This document shows, piece by piece, positions 33,417 through 45,179 of a stretch of DNA of 64,000 nucleotides. The stretch spans positions 60,061-124,060 of the forward strand of contig VWND01000043.1 in the NCBI GenBank assembly GCA_009599575.1. Direction: 5' to 3'. A model generated the notes under the pieces. That model was not told the origin of the DNA, ran no database searches, and worked only from the letters and a program-made list of their open reading frames with translations. The number at the start of each line of letters is the position of its first letter. Position 1 is the first letter of the stretch. The translations under genes and the position numbers were made by a program. The stretch is from Blumeriella jaapii. Its lineage: Eukaryota; Ascomycota; Leotiomycetes; Helotiales; Drepanopezizaceae.

Positions 33417-33683
33417 TATAAAAATAAATAGGAAAACCAAACTAATACGGCCATATATCGGTGGGTAAGATAGTCTAGGGAATTTCTAGAAGAAACTAAA
33501 CAAAAGAAAAGAAAAATGAGTGAAGGTATAAATTGGATTGCGTGCTTATGATACTATTTAAGGGAATGCTTTGCTCTTATATTTGTTAAAGATAGTTAAT
33601 GGCAGGGGGTCTCGGAGGGGTTCATGCCTCGATCATAGCTAAAACTACCAACTCCTATTAATACAGAGTATCACCGTTTTACA
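33417..33683 (-). repeat. M2-a 5' LTR
   Basis: 267 bp. Read on the minus strand it starts TGTAAAACGGTGATAC, essentially unaltered, and ends TTTTTATA. The 5'-most 150 bp retain many CpA sites, whereas its partner at 22386 is more altered there. Confidence 0.9.
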
Positions 33684-34435
33684 CTAATAATATTTATTTC
33701 GGATATGCAAAATTTTAATCGAAGGCCAATAATAGCTTTAACTTTTTCGAAACAAATTATAATTTTGTCGATATTTTAAATATGTTTTATTATATAACAT
33801 CGAATTTTAGAAAAAATTTTCTTATTATTATAATATAATTTAAAACTTTTTATTTTAACGTCGTTAATATAAAAAAAAGTAATATCAGAAATGCAAATTA
33901 TAAAAATCTTATATACGATTTTCACGAATTAAACGATTAAATTAATGGCTTTTATAAGCATTCTGGTTATACGCAGTAAACCGATTAGTATTTGGATTGC
34001 CGTTATATTTCGAAATCGTAAATCAAGCATTAAATAATCGTAGCCGGAAAACAAATCGAAAAAAAAAGCGATTATTAATTTTGCGAATTCGTTTAAAAAT
34101 TAATCGACGTTCAATAGCACGTTAACGTTTCGTATCGTTATTTTGTTTATTTCGACGACTGCGGTAATAAATTTATAAATGTTTTTTTTTTTTTCGCAAC
34201 GATAAATTATTTGTTTTTATATAGGCCGTAGCAGAATTCGAAGATTTTTTATTTAATTCGTTTTTCAGCATTTCGATTATTTTATCCTAAAAGACCCTAA
34301 GGACTAAAAAAGTCTTTTTTTACCAAGCTTTATAAAATACGATTTTAATATCGATATAAAGCGTAACGTCAAAATTAAATTGGCTTATTTCGGTGAAATC
34401 GAAGGCTATAGCCTTTTTTCGGTTGCGTAGGATTT
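33684..34435 (-). pseudogene. pol: M2-b fragment 2: reverse transcriptase
   Basis: Homologous to M2-a 28914-29660, starting at the CTAA duplication. It contains the YINDV box (about 33855-33870) and the FDLFSGYH-type region, both read on the minus strand. It ends at GATTT (34431-34435), the target site of M1-b. It continues at 53686. Confidence 0.82.
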
Positions 34436-34701
34436 TGTAACGATCTAATCAGTCGGAGGGCTGGGAAATCAGTCAACTGGTCGTCGTGTTCATATAGTAT
34501 AAAAAACGAGCCTTTGGTTTTATAACAAAATATTCATTTAAAATTAATAATTGCAAAAAGCAAAAATTGCTAAAAAAAAAAGCCTTATATATATAAATAA
34601 TTTTCACAATTGATAAAAGACCCACCAGAAGGCCAGAAAGCTTGCAGCTATACGTAGTTGCTGGAATAACACGAAAAATAGCAATAAAATAAATCGTTAT
34701 A
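34436..34701 (-). repeat. M1-b 3' LTR
   Basis: 266 bp, TGTAACGA to ATCGTTATA, with a single hairpin block. Next to it the polypurine tract reads GGACGGAAAAATAA on the minus strand. Confidence 0.9.
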
Positions 34702-34739
34702 TTATTTTTCCGTCCGAAAAAAACGCGCTTTCGAATTTT

Positions 34740-36353
34740 TATTTATTAATACGTCGTTATTCAAATAATCGTACGAATCCAAACCTTCGGAATACGCTTT
34801 TAGCCAATTTACAAGTTTTGCAAAAAAACCGAAGAATTTTTTATACGCCAAATAAAAATCGCGCATTTTTAAAAAAACATATATAAAATCAAACGCGAAG
34901 TATTACGTAAAATTTTTATTCAAGTTTATTTAAGAAGCTTTGTATTAAAAAGTTTTCCGCTGCACTCGATAAGCGATTAATTCTTCGATTTCGTATTTAA
35001 GCTTATTAATTATATTAATAAATTTAAAAGCTAAATTAACCTGATTTAAAAGCGCGTCGTTAATTATTTTACGCAGTCGATTAGCGTAAAAAACTAGATG
35101 TACGTTTATAATATTAGAAAAATCTAATTTAAAAGCGTTATCGAAAATTTTAGCTACAATTTTAAAAAAGCCGTTTGTAAAATTATCGAGTTTGCGAAAA
35201 AGCCGAAAAATCGAAAATAAACGTATATCGAGCCATACGTAATCGCTAACGTTAAAATCGATCGCGCGGCGAAATTTATTCGTATTTTTTTTTATTTTAT
35301 CGTAAGCTTATTAAAAGTGCGATTTGGCGAGATTCCAAGCGTCGTAATAACGGCGAGCGTACGCACGAGCTTCGTTTGCGTTTAGCTTATATAAAAAGTT
35401 AAAAAAAAAGAAAATATCGAGCTTCCAGTTTTAATTAATATAAAAAGTATAATCGTATACAATTTCAAAAAGTAAAAAGCCATTTAAATTTTCGTAAAAA
35501 AAACCATTTAAACGAAATTTATTATTAAAAAAAATTCGTTTTAATCGTTTTAATAAAAATTTACGAAAAGTCGAAAGCGTTTTTGCAAATATTAATTATA
35601 AATTTCGGTTTAATTATCGGTTTCAGAATAAGCGGCTGTCGAAAGCTTTAGTTGCGTACCGAATATTTTATTTAATTCAAACTAAAAAATAAATTAATAT
35701 TAGAAGCCACGATCGTTAATAATATTTTTTAAAAGGCCAAAATACTTGTATACGTAAAATATATATAATTTAGCAAAGCTTCGAGCGTCGATATTTTTAT
35801 AGCAGAAAATCGAAATAGCTTATTTAAAAAAGCGATTTATTATTACGAATACGTTATCGTAACCGTATTTGTTTTTATTAAAATTGTAAAAATCTATTGT
35901 AACGTATTTTTAAAAATGGTCAAAAACAAAAAAAAGCGGAAGAAAGCCGGGGCGTTTATTTTTTAAAACAAAACTTTTTCGATAAGCGTAGCAGTTGCGA
36001 CAGTATTATTTTACGAAAACTGTTATATCTCGTTAATAATATTAATCCGAAAGCAATTGCGTAGTTTTACAAGCGCTAAAATAAGCGGTGAAAATCTGGT
36101 CGTATATTTTTCGTATAAAAGCCAAACGAAAGTAATCGACGTTTAATATTATCAGGCGATCGTAATATAATAGCAGATCGCGTTTAAATATATACGAAGT
36201 ATTATTATCGTCGTTTTTTTTCGCAGCGTTTCGTATAGCTTTCTTTCGAAAAGCCATTAGGCTATTAATTATGCGATTAGCGTAAAAAATTTGATTAACG
36301 ATACGAAATACGGAAAAAAAATCAGTTATTTCGACGATAAAAACAGCTGTTTC
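34740..36353 (-). pseudogene. pol: M1-b integrase and chromodomain (main part)
   Basis: Minus-strand integrase collinear with M1-a. The second catalytic region (about 35700-35730) reads IINDRGF where SDRGP is expected, so Ser and Pro are altered while the aspartate is kept. The chromodomain lies at about 34750-35010. The gene is interrupted at GTTTC (36349-36353) by M1-c and continues at 42769. Confidence 0.82.
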
Positions 36354-36620
36354 TGTGACGACTCACTCTTTTGGCCCCTCGTGTCACCCCAGCAACTATA
36401 TGTAGCTGCAAGCTCCCTGGTCTTCTGGTGGGTCTTCCCATTAATTATAGAAACTATTTATATATATAAAGCTTTTTTTTTTTAGCAACCTTTGCCTTTT
36501 GCAGTTATTAATTTTAAATAAATATTTTTGTTACAAAACCAAAGGTTCGTTTTTTATATTATATGAATTCGGCGATCAATTAATTGATTTTTCAGTTTTC
36601 CGACTAATTAAATCGTTATA
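36354..36620 (+). repeat. M1-c 5' LTR
   Basis: 267 bp starting TGTGACGACTCACTC, ending AATCGTTATA, with a TATATAAAG box at about 36463-36471. The first 90 bp are nearly free of RIP changes, unlike the matching stretch of the 3' LTR. Confidence 0.92.
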
Positions 36621-37140
36621 TTATTAACAACTTTTTTTCTACGCTAACGACGGCGTAAATTTTTTTTTTTTCGAATTTCTTACGGATTATATTAAAATGA
36701 TCGACCGGTCGTAAAAAAACTTATTTTCGCATTTTGCGAAAAATGGCTTTTGTTTAACGATTTCTTTTTTAGCAGAGCTTTTCAGTTTCTGCTATTACAT
36801 TTTAACCTTCCTTTTTTTAATTAGCGAAAAAGCAATTTTTTTTAAAAGCTTTTTCTTTTGAAAAACAATTTTTTTTCCGAGAAAAAAAAAAAAAAAAAAA
36901 AAACAAAGCGCTAATCATTTCGCTTGCCATTTTTTTTTTGCAGCCTAGCGCTAAAAGCGTTTAATTAAAACTTTTGCAAAATCAATTAAAAAAAGCGCAA
37001 AAGCGTAAACGATAACTTTTAGAAGCTATGCGATTGCGACAGATCTTTTAATTAAAACGTTTAATAAAATCTATCGAACGTGCTTTTGCCAGTCGCGAAT
37101 CTGCTGCTTTTTCTTTTTTTCGCAACGTTTTATTTTAATT
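36621..37140 (+). other. M1-c 5' leader and primer-binding region
   Basis: The primer-binding site should be TTATTAACAACTTT directly after the LTR. The leader includes a palindromic patch (TACGCTAACGACGGCGTA, about 36639-36656), and A/T-rich runs up to the gag start. Confidence 0.5.
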
Positions 37141-38110
37141 AACAAACGCTGCAAATCAACCTTCACGCTTTTCGCGAATTCTTTTTGGATCTTTTTTTGA
37201 CGGCCAAAACCTTAGCGCGCTTTTTAAACGCTATAGTTTTTATTTATTTGCTAATTTTCGATTAATTCGTATAAAGCGCGTTCCGAACTTTAAGTTTAAA
37301 TTAAATAATAATAAAAATTATAAAACACGCTATTAGAAAATTAAAATTTTCGACAACTTCGAATTTTACTACGATTATTTCGCTAGCGATCGATTTCGTA
37401 ATAATTATATATTCGATCAAACCGAAAGCGTAGCAAAAAAGTTCCTGATCCCGCGTATTTTAAACCGTTCCGATTTTACACTTTTCGAAAAATTAATAAA
37501 AAAAATCGCCGATTTCCTAGCCGATTTTTTAAATGTTTAAAAGGCCGAAAACGAATTTAAAATGCTTATAATAAATACGTACGACGACTTTTAGCGCTTT
37601 TATTTGCGATTTTCCATTTTCGCAGCGAACGCTTAAATACGAATCGATAAACAGCTTCGAAACACTTTCCGCGATAAAATATCAAAGCGTTTATAAAAAA
37701 AGCTGCATTTGAAATAAACGCGTACAACGATTTTTAAAAATTAGCTTACCGCCGTCCGTTAAAAAAAACAAAATTAATTAGCTAAACGAATTTTATACGC
37801 GAATCGCTTTTCAACCAAATTTATTATTTATCAAAATAATAAGTTTTTAACCAAAGCGTATTACGAATTAAATCGTACGTACGAAAATCGTTCAAATGCT
37901 TCACAGGCTTTTTTTTAGCCCTTTGTTTTTTCTTTTTTTCTACGCCAAAACGCTCCTTTTAGCGTTTTTCTTTTTCGATCGGACCAACGACAACGCTCGT
38001 TTTTTATTTTATATCAGAAAATTTAAAAAAACTAATCTACACGATTTTTTACGAGCCGATTTTCGGTTCCACCCAAAAGCCTTTCCAGGCTAGTAAATAT
38101 AAACGAAGTC
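37141..38110 (+). pseudogene. gag: M1-c gag
   Basis: Plus-strand capsid frame and the best read of M1 gag: FDNFEFYYDYFASDRFRNNY from about 37349, then QTESVAKKFLIPRILNRSDF, FTLFEKLIKKIADFLADF, ENEFKMLIINTYDDF and LRNTFRDKISKRL. It has the helical, charged character of a Ty3/Gypsy capsid. The later part (37896-38093) is read in another frame as FDRTNDNARFLFYIRKFKK, so there is at least one frameshift or frame overlap. No zinc knuckle is seen. It forms the particle shell in active elements. Confidence 0.65.
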
Positions 38111-38259
38111 GAACCGGCCGAAAATTCGCTTTTTAATAATAATAATAAAAACGAAAACCCTTTTTCAAACGATTTTCAAAACGCATACGAAAAAATTAAA
38201 AGCTTTTTCGCTAATCGGAAAAACGCTTAAGCTTAAGCAAAACCTTTTTTTTAGGCGTA

Positions 38260-38460
38260 TTACGCGATATGCGTTATTTTAACGTTCGAAAGCTTTTTAA
38301 TAGCGATTTATTAATAATTTCCGTTATATTTATTAAAAATAGCTTTTCGTATAAAATAAAAGCGCTCGCCGATTTTAAAACGAACGGTTATGCGTTAATC
38401 GATTCGGCGCTGATCAAGTCTTTTTTTTTTTTTTTTAAATTTTTGATTTAATTTTTCCCG
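38260..38460 (+). pseudogene. M1-c retropepsin-like protease
   Basis: MRYFNVRKLFNSDLLIISV, then ADFKTNGYALIDSALIKS. The active-site DSG is DFK as in the other copies. The upstream Asn-rich stretch (NNNNKNENPFSNDF) links it to gag. Confidence 0.72.
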
Positions 38461-38838
38461 GCTTTTTTTTTTATAAAAAAGTATAATAAAATTCGTAGCT
38501 ATTTAATTATATATTTTACGCTTTTCAATCTTATTATTAACAATCGAATATAATCGTTTACTTTTTTTTTAATTATCAATTTCGGAAATCATAATATAAT
38601 TCTAGAAAAAGCTTGGTTGGCCGAACACTAAGTTTTATTAAATTGTAATAAACGCAAGTTTTATTGGCCGAAGTTTTATTTTTCTATAGTTTTTTACGCT
38701 CGTTGTATTAAAGTTTTTTATTTGTATTTTCGAAAAATTTAATCTCGCTATTAAAACGACGTTGTAAAACGTAACAAAAACCTTAACTAATTATAACAGA
38801 CTTACGACGCTGTGCGAAGCGCGAAAAAATCGAATTTC

Positions 38839-38871
38839 ACTCGCGGTGCCAATTTCGATAGCGACGCTAAT
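38839..38871. repeat. 33-bp coding palindrome in M1-c protease-RT linker
   Basis: Arms ACTCGCGGTGCCA and TAGCGACGCTAAT, centre ATTTCGA. The plus strand reads TRGANFDSDAN. It is the best-preserved M1 version and shows the similarity to the M2 palindromes. Confidence 0.78.
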
Positions 38872-39149
38872 AAAATAATATAAGAAATTATATTATTATT
38901 TTTTCAGGCTAACGATTCTTTTTTTATTATTTTTTCTTTTTTTTTTTTTTCTTCGTCAAAACAGCTTTTTCGTTTTACGAAAAACAATTATATTAAAAAC
39001 CGAAAAAAAGCCTTCGCCGCGATAGTTTTTCAGTTTAATATAATCGATAATTTAAATAAGCTATTTTTTAAACCTTTTAAACGACCAGTTCGAAAACGAA
39101 TTTTTTAATTTATTGCTTATTTAATTTCCATCTGCCAGATTATTGCGTA

Positions 39150-40790
39150 CGCTTTTAAACTGATTTCCAGAAAAAAAGCAGTTAAAATATTTTCAACCTT
39201 TTTATACGAAATCGATAAAATATTAAACGATCTTATATATAATACTTTTTTTAAAACCTAATCTTACAGTTTTTTCGAACGTTTCAAAACTAATAAAATA
39301 TCGATTTCGATTTTTTTAATCAGCTTAGCAAAACTAATTTCGAATAAACTTTTTTTCGAATCTTTTTTCCCGAAATATAAAAACTTCGAACACGTGTTTT
39401 TTAAAGCCGCCAGTAACGAGCTAGCTTTTTACCGGCCTTACGATTATAAAATCGAGCTTATTATAAATAAAAAAAAGCTGAAATACACTTTTTTATATAA
39501 AATATCGATTTTAAAGCTCGAAATTATTAAAATTTATTTGCAAAATAATTTTAACAAAAGCTTTATCGAATTTTTTATCGTTTTTTTCGCTGTTTCAATG
39601 CTTTTCGCTAAAAAACCCGACGGTTTATTGCGTTTTTGTATCGATTATCGAACTTTTAATAATATTATTTGTAAAAATCGCTATTTTTTCTTTTTTATCG
39701 ATAAGATTTTTATTCGTTTTTCGAAAGCGCGAATTTTTACAAAGCTCGATATTCGTCAAGCTTTTTATAAAATTCGAATAAATTCCGCTAATAAAAAACT
39801 AACGACGTTTCGTACGCGTTACGACGCTTATAAATATAAAATGCTACTTTTTGGCTTTATTAATAAATTCGCAATTTACCAACGTTATATAAACGACGTT
39901 TTTTTCGATTATTTAAACGATTTTTGTATTGCATATTTAAATAATATTTTTATTTATTCGTCCGACCTTTTAAAATACGTTATATACGTTCGCAAAATGT
40001 TTTAAAAGCTCGCTGACGCTGAATTACAGGCCGATATTCGGAAATTTAAATTTAACGTTATTCGGACCCGTTATTTAAGCTTTATTATTTCGATTAAAAG
40101 CTTAGAAGTAGATCCAGAAAAAGTTTCCGTAATCGCTTATTAAAAGCCTTTTATTATTGTAAAAGATGTATAAAGCTTTTTTGGTTTTTATAACTTTTAC
40201 CGACGTTTTATTCGAAATTACGATATAATTGCAAAACCTTTGGTTTATTTAATCAAGGCTAACGATTTTTACAATTTCACTTTTAAATATCAGAAAAGTT
40301 TCGACCTTTTTATATTAGCTTTTATTATTACACCAGTTTTATAATATTATAAACAAAACCTTTTTTGCATATTAAAAACTGACGCTTCCGACGGCGTAAT
40401 AGCTTTTGTGTTTTCGCAATTTCATAATAACGATTAGCTTCCAGTCGTTTATTTTAGCAAAACTATAATTTTCGCAAAGCTAAACTACGTCGTATACGAC
40501 AAAAAAATGCTCGCAATCGTGAAATTTTTAAGCAATTTTCGTATTAAATTAGCTAGCTTAGTTTATTAAATTAAAATTATTATTAATTATAAAACTTTAA
40601 AATATTTTATAATTTTTAAACTTTTAAACGCTCGATAAGCACGCTGGACCGAGCTTCTCGCCGATTACAACTTTTTTATTACGTATAAACTAAATAAACA
40701 CAACTTTTTGGCTGACGTATTAATACGTCGTACGACCGAATTCGACCGCCAAAATTTTTTTAAACGCATTCAGCGTTTGCAAACACTTTT
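39150..40790 (+). pseudogene. pol: M1-c reverse transcriptase and RNase H
   Basis: The longest open stretch of the window (39394-40005). ELAFYRPYDYKIEL opens RT, LLRFCIDYRTFNN and TKLDIRQAFYKIRI follow with the first catalytic aspartate (LD) intact. The next box reads AYLNNIFIYSSD at about 39930-39960, both YxDD aspartates having become asparagine. RNase H follows: TDASDGVIAFVFSQF at about 40380, YDKKMLAIVKF at about 40500, and LLADYNFFITYKLN before an ADVLIRR tether. Only a handful of stops occur. Confidence 0.9.
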
Positions 40791-40889
40791 TCGAGCCGAT
40801 TAAATTAATTACCGCTTTTTAATTAAAAAACTGCGATTTTTTACGACCTTCGAAACAGCTGTTTTTATCGTTGAAATAGCTGATTTTTT

Positions 40890-42490
40890 TTTCGTATTTC
40901 GTGTCGTTGACCAGCTTTTCCACGTTAATCGCATAGCTAACAGCCTGATAGCTTTTCGAAAAAAAAGCTGTACGAAACGCTACGAAAGAAAACGACGCTA
41001 ATAATACTTCGTATATATTTAAACGCGACCTGCTGTTATATTACGGTCGTTTAATAATATCAAACGTCGATTATTTTCGTTTGGCTTTTATACGAAAAAT
41101 GCACGACCAGATTTCCACCGTTTATTTCAGCGCTCGCAAAACTACGCAATTGCTTTCGAACTAATATTATTAGCGAAATATAACAGCTTTCGTAAAATAA
41201 TATTATCGTAATTGCTACGCTTATCGAAAGAGTTTTGTTTTAAAAAATAAACGCTCCGGCTTTTTTTAGCTTTTTTCTGTTTTTAATTACTTTTGAAAAC
41301 ACGTTATAATAGACTTTTGCAGCTTTAATAAAAACAAATACGATTACGATAACGTGTTCGTAATAATAAATCGCTTTTTCAAACAAGCTATTTCGATTTG
41401 CTATAAAAATATCGACGCTCGAAGTTTCGCTAAATTATATATATTTCACGTATATAAGTATTTTGGCTTTTCAAAAAGTATTATTAGCGATCGTGGCCCT
41501 TAATATTAATTTATTTTTTGGTTTGAATTAAATAAAATATTCGATACGCAATTAAAGCTTTCGATAGCCGCTTATTTCGAAACCGATAGTTAAACCGAAA
41601 TTTACAACTAATATCTGCAAAAACGCTTTCCACCTTTCGTAAACTTTTATTAAAACGATTAAAGCGAATTTCTTTTAATAATAGATTTCGCTCAAATAGT
41701 TTTTTTTTACAAAAGTCTAAATGGCTTTTCACTTTTTAAAATTATATACGGTTATATTTTTTATATTAATTAAAACTGGAAGCTCGATACTTCTTTTTTT
41801 TCTAATTTTTTATATAAGCTAAACGCAAACGAAACTCGTGCGTACGCTCGCCGCTATTACGACGCTTAAAACCTCGCCAAATCGCACTTTTAATAAGCTT
41901 ACGACAAAAAAAAAAAAAATACGAATAAATTTCGCCGCGCGATCGATTTTAACGTTAACGATTACGTATGACTCGATATGCGTCCATTTTCGATTTTCCG
42001 GCCTTTCCGCAAGTTCGATAATTTTACAAACGGCCCTTTTAAAATTGTAGCCAAAATTTTCGATAACGCTTTTAAACTAAATCTTTTTAATATTATAAAC
42101 GTACACTCAGTTTTTCACGCTAATCGATTGCGTAAAACAGCTGACGATACGCTTCCAAATCAGATTAATCCAGCTTCTAAACTTATTAATATAATTAATA
42201 AGCTTAAATACGAAATCGAAAAATTAATCGCTTATCGAATGCAACGGAAAACCTTTTAATATAAAATTTTTTAAATAAACTTAAATAAAAATTTCACGTG
42301 GTATTTCGCGTTTGATTTTATATACGTTTTTTTAAAAATGCGCGACTTTTATTTAGCGTATAAAAAGCTTTCCGGTCCTTCTGCAAAACTTATAAACTGG
42401 CTAAAAGCGTATTCCGAAGGTTTGGATTCGTACGATTATTTAAATAGCGACGTACTAATAAATAAAAGCTCGAGGGCGCGCTTTTTTCGG
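40890..42490 (+). pseudogene. pol: M1-c integrase with chromodomain
   Basis: The core begins in VIIDFCSFNKNKYDYDNVF at about 41290. The second motif is intact as SIISDRGP at about 41478-41500. The third reads AAYFETDS then a stop then TEI, for AYHPETDGQTE. The C-terminal part carries GPFKIVAKIFDNAFKL and INVHSVFHANRLRKTADDTL. The chromodomain begins YEIEKLIAYRMQRKTF at about 42205-42255 and ends near 42490 (FFRTEK). This copy keeps more integrase motifs than M1-a, b or d. Confidence 0.88.
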
Positions 42491-42502
42491 ACGGAAAAAT
42501 AA

Positions 42503-42768
42503 TATAACGACTTATTTTTTTGGCCTTTTATATTATCCCAGCAATTATATATAACTGCAAGCTTTCTGGTTTTCTGATAAATCTTTTTATTAATTATGAA
42601 AACTATTTATATATATAAGGCTTTTTTCCTTTAGCACTTCTGCTTTTTGCAATTATTAATTTTAAATAAATATTTTTATTACAAAACCAAAGGCTCGTTT
42701 TTTATATCATATAAACTCGGCGACCAGTTGACTGATCTTCCAGCCCTCCGACTGATTAAATCGTCACA
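42503..42768 (+). repeat. M1-c 3' LTR
   Basis: 266 bp from TATAACGAC to AATCGTCACA, heavily C-to-T altered over its first 120 bp but well kept in its last 60 bp. The polypurine tract GGACGGAAAAATAA precedes it. Confidence 0.92.
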
Positions 42769-44500
42769 GTTTCGAAAGCCGTAAAAAATCGAAGTTTTTT
42801 GATTAAAAAGCGGTAATCGATCTGATTTGCTCGAAAAAAAGTTTGCAAGCGCTAAATGCGTTTAAAAAAGTTTTGGCGGTCGAATTCGCTCGTACGACGT
42901 ATTAATACGTCAGCCAAAAGATTGTGTTTACCTGGTTTGTACGTAATAAAAAAGTTGTAATCGGCGAGAAGCTCGGTCCAGCGTGTTTATCGAACGTTTA
43001 AAAGTTTAAAAGTTATAAAATATTCCAAAGCTTTGTAATTAATAATTATTTTGATTTAATAAACTAAATTAATTAATTCAGTACGAAAATTGCTTAAAAA
43101 TCTTACGATTACGAGCATCTTTTTATCGTATACGACGTAATTTAGCTTTGCGGAAATTATAGTTTTGCTAAAATAAGCGATTGAAAGCCAATCGTTATTA
43201 TAAAATTGCGAAAATACAAAAGCCATTACGCCGTCGAAAGCGTTAATTTCTAATATACAAAAAAAGTTTTGCTTGTAATATTATAAAACTGATATAATAA
43301 TAAAAGCTAATATAAAAAGGTCGAAATTTTTTTGATATTCAAAAATAAAATTGTAAAAAACGTTAGCTTTAATTAAATAAACCAAAAGCTTTGTAATTAT
43401 ACCGTAGTTTCGAATAAAACGTCGGTAAAAATTACAAAAATCAAAAAAACTTTGTATTTTTTTTATAATAATAAAAGGCTTTTAATAGGCGATTACGGAA
43501 ACTTTTTCTGAATTTACTTTTAAGCTTTCAGTCGAAATAATAAAATCTAAATAACAAATTCGAATAACATTGAATTTAAATTTCCGAATATCGATTTATA
43601 ATTTAGCGTTAGCGAATTTTTGAAACATTTTGCGAACGTATATAGCGTATTTCAAAAAGTCGAACGAATAAATAAAAATATTATTTAAATATGTAATACA
43701 AAAATCGTTTAAATAATCGAAGAAAACGTCGTTTATATAACGTTAATAAATTGCGAGCTTATTAATAAAGCCAAAAAGTAGCATTTTGCATTTATAAACG
43801 CCGTAACGCGTACGAAACGTCGTTAGTTTTTTACTGGCGGAGTTTATTCGAATTTTATAAAAAGCTTAACGAATATCGAATTTCGTAAAAATTCGCGCTT
43901 TCGAAAAACGAGCAAAAGTTTTATCGATAAAAAAAAAAAGATAGCGATTTTTACGAATAACGTTATTAAAAGCTCGATAATCGATACAAAAACGTAATAA
44001 ACCGTCGGGTTTTTTAGCGAAAAGCATTAAAGCAGCGAAAAAAGCGGTGGAAAATTCGATAAAGTTTTTGTTAAAATTATTTTGCAAATAAATTTTAATA
44101 ATTTCGAGTTTTGAAATCGATATTTTATACAAAAAAATGTATTTTAGCTTTTTTTCATTTATAATAAGCTCGATCTTATAATCGTAAGGCCGGTGAAAAG
44201 CTAGCTCGTTACTGGCGGCCTTAGAAAATACGTATTCGAAATTTTTATACTTCGGAAAAAAAGATTCGAAAAAAGGTTTATTCGAAATTAGTTTTGCTAA
44301 ACTAATTAAAAAAATCGAAATCGATATTTCGTTGATTCTGAAACGTTCGAAAAAATTATAAAATTAAATTTTAAAAAAAATGTTATACGTAAAATCGTTT
44401 AGTATTTTATCGATTTCGTACAAAAAGATTGAAAACATTTTAACTGCTTTTTTTTTAAAAATCAGTTTAAAAGCGTGTGTAATAATTTGGCAAATAAAAA
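42769..44500 (-). pseudogene. pol: M1-b integrase start, RNase H and reverse transcriptase
   Basis: M1-b resumes at GTTTC. The minus-strand frame at 43866-44132 gives YKISISKLEIIKIYLQNNF, LLRFCIDYRAFNN and FTKFDIR. The catalytic box further on (about 43675-43700) reads TYLNNIF, again with both aspartates lost. RNase H lies at about 42850-43280. The order agrees with M1-a. Confidence 0.84.
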
Positions 44501-44753
44501 TTAAGTAAGCAATAAATTAAAAAATTCGTTTTCGAACTGGTCGTTTAAAAAATTTAAAAAATAGCTTATTTGAATTATCGATTATATTAAGCTGAAAAGC
44601 CATCGCGGCGAAAGCTTTTCTTCGGTTTTTAGTATAACTGTTTTTCGTAAAACGAAAAAGCTGTTTTGACGAAAAGAAAAAAAAAGAAAAAGAAATAATA
44701 AAAAAGGGATCGTTAGTTTAAAAAAGTAATAATATGATTTTTTATATTATTTT

Positions 44754-44786
44754 ATTAACGTCGCTATCGAAATTAGTATCGCGAGT
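44754..44786. repeat. 33-bp coding palindrome in M1-b protease-RT linker
   Basis: Starts ATTAACGTCGCTA and ends TATCGCGAGT. It is at the same position as 4891-4923 in M1-a and is moderately eroded. Confidence 0.68.
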
Positions 44787-45179
44787 GAAATTCGATTTTT
44801 TCGCGTTTCGTATAACGTCGTAAATTTGTTATAATTGGTCAAGATTTTTATTACGTTTTACAGCGTCGTTTTAATAGCGAAATTAAATTTTTCGGAAATG
44901 CAAATAAAAGATTTTAATATAATAAGCGTAAAAAGCTGTGAAAAGGTAAAACTTCGGCCAATAAAGCTTGCGTTTATTACAATTTAATAAAACTTAATAT
45001 TCGGCCAACCAAGCTTTTTTTAAAATCATATTATAATTTCCGAAATTAATAATCAAAAAAAAAAAATTAAACGATTGTATTCGATTGTTAATAATAAAAT
45101 TAAAAAGCGTAAAATATATAATTAAATAGCCACGAGCTTTATTATATTTTTTTACAAAAAAAAAAGCCGGAAAAAATTA

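Larger units (their letters stand above)
22386..33683 (-). mobile_element. M2-a: complete 11.3-kb LTR retrotransposon with extra 3' module
   Basis: It is bounded by LTRs at 22386-22651 and 33417-33683 and by CTAA on both sides (22382-22385 and 33684-33687). Joining the flanks recreates the M2-b sequence, which can be compared directly with M2-a's own 28905-28920. Order on the minus strand is 5' LTR, leader, gag, linker, protease, RT, RNase H, integrase, AT spacer, extra module, 3' LTR. At 11298 bp it is nearly twice the size of M1, and most of the excess is the 3' module. I see no chromodomain after the integrase. It is RIP-degraded throughout. Confidence 0.88.
36354..42768 (+). mobile_element. 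M1-c: complete M1 element inserted in M1-b integrase, plus orientation
   Basis: 6415 bp, LTRs 36354-36620 and 42503-42768, target duplication GTTTC (36349-36353 and 42769-42773). It is the only complete M1 copy read on the plus strand. Removing it restores M1-b integrase, as confirmed by comparison with M1-a around 2890-2915. Confidence 0.93.
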
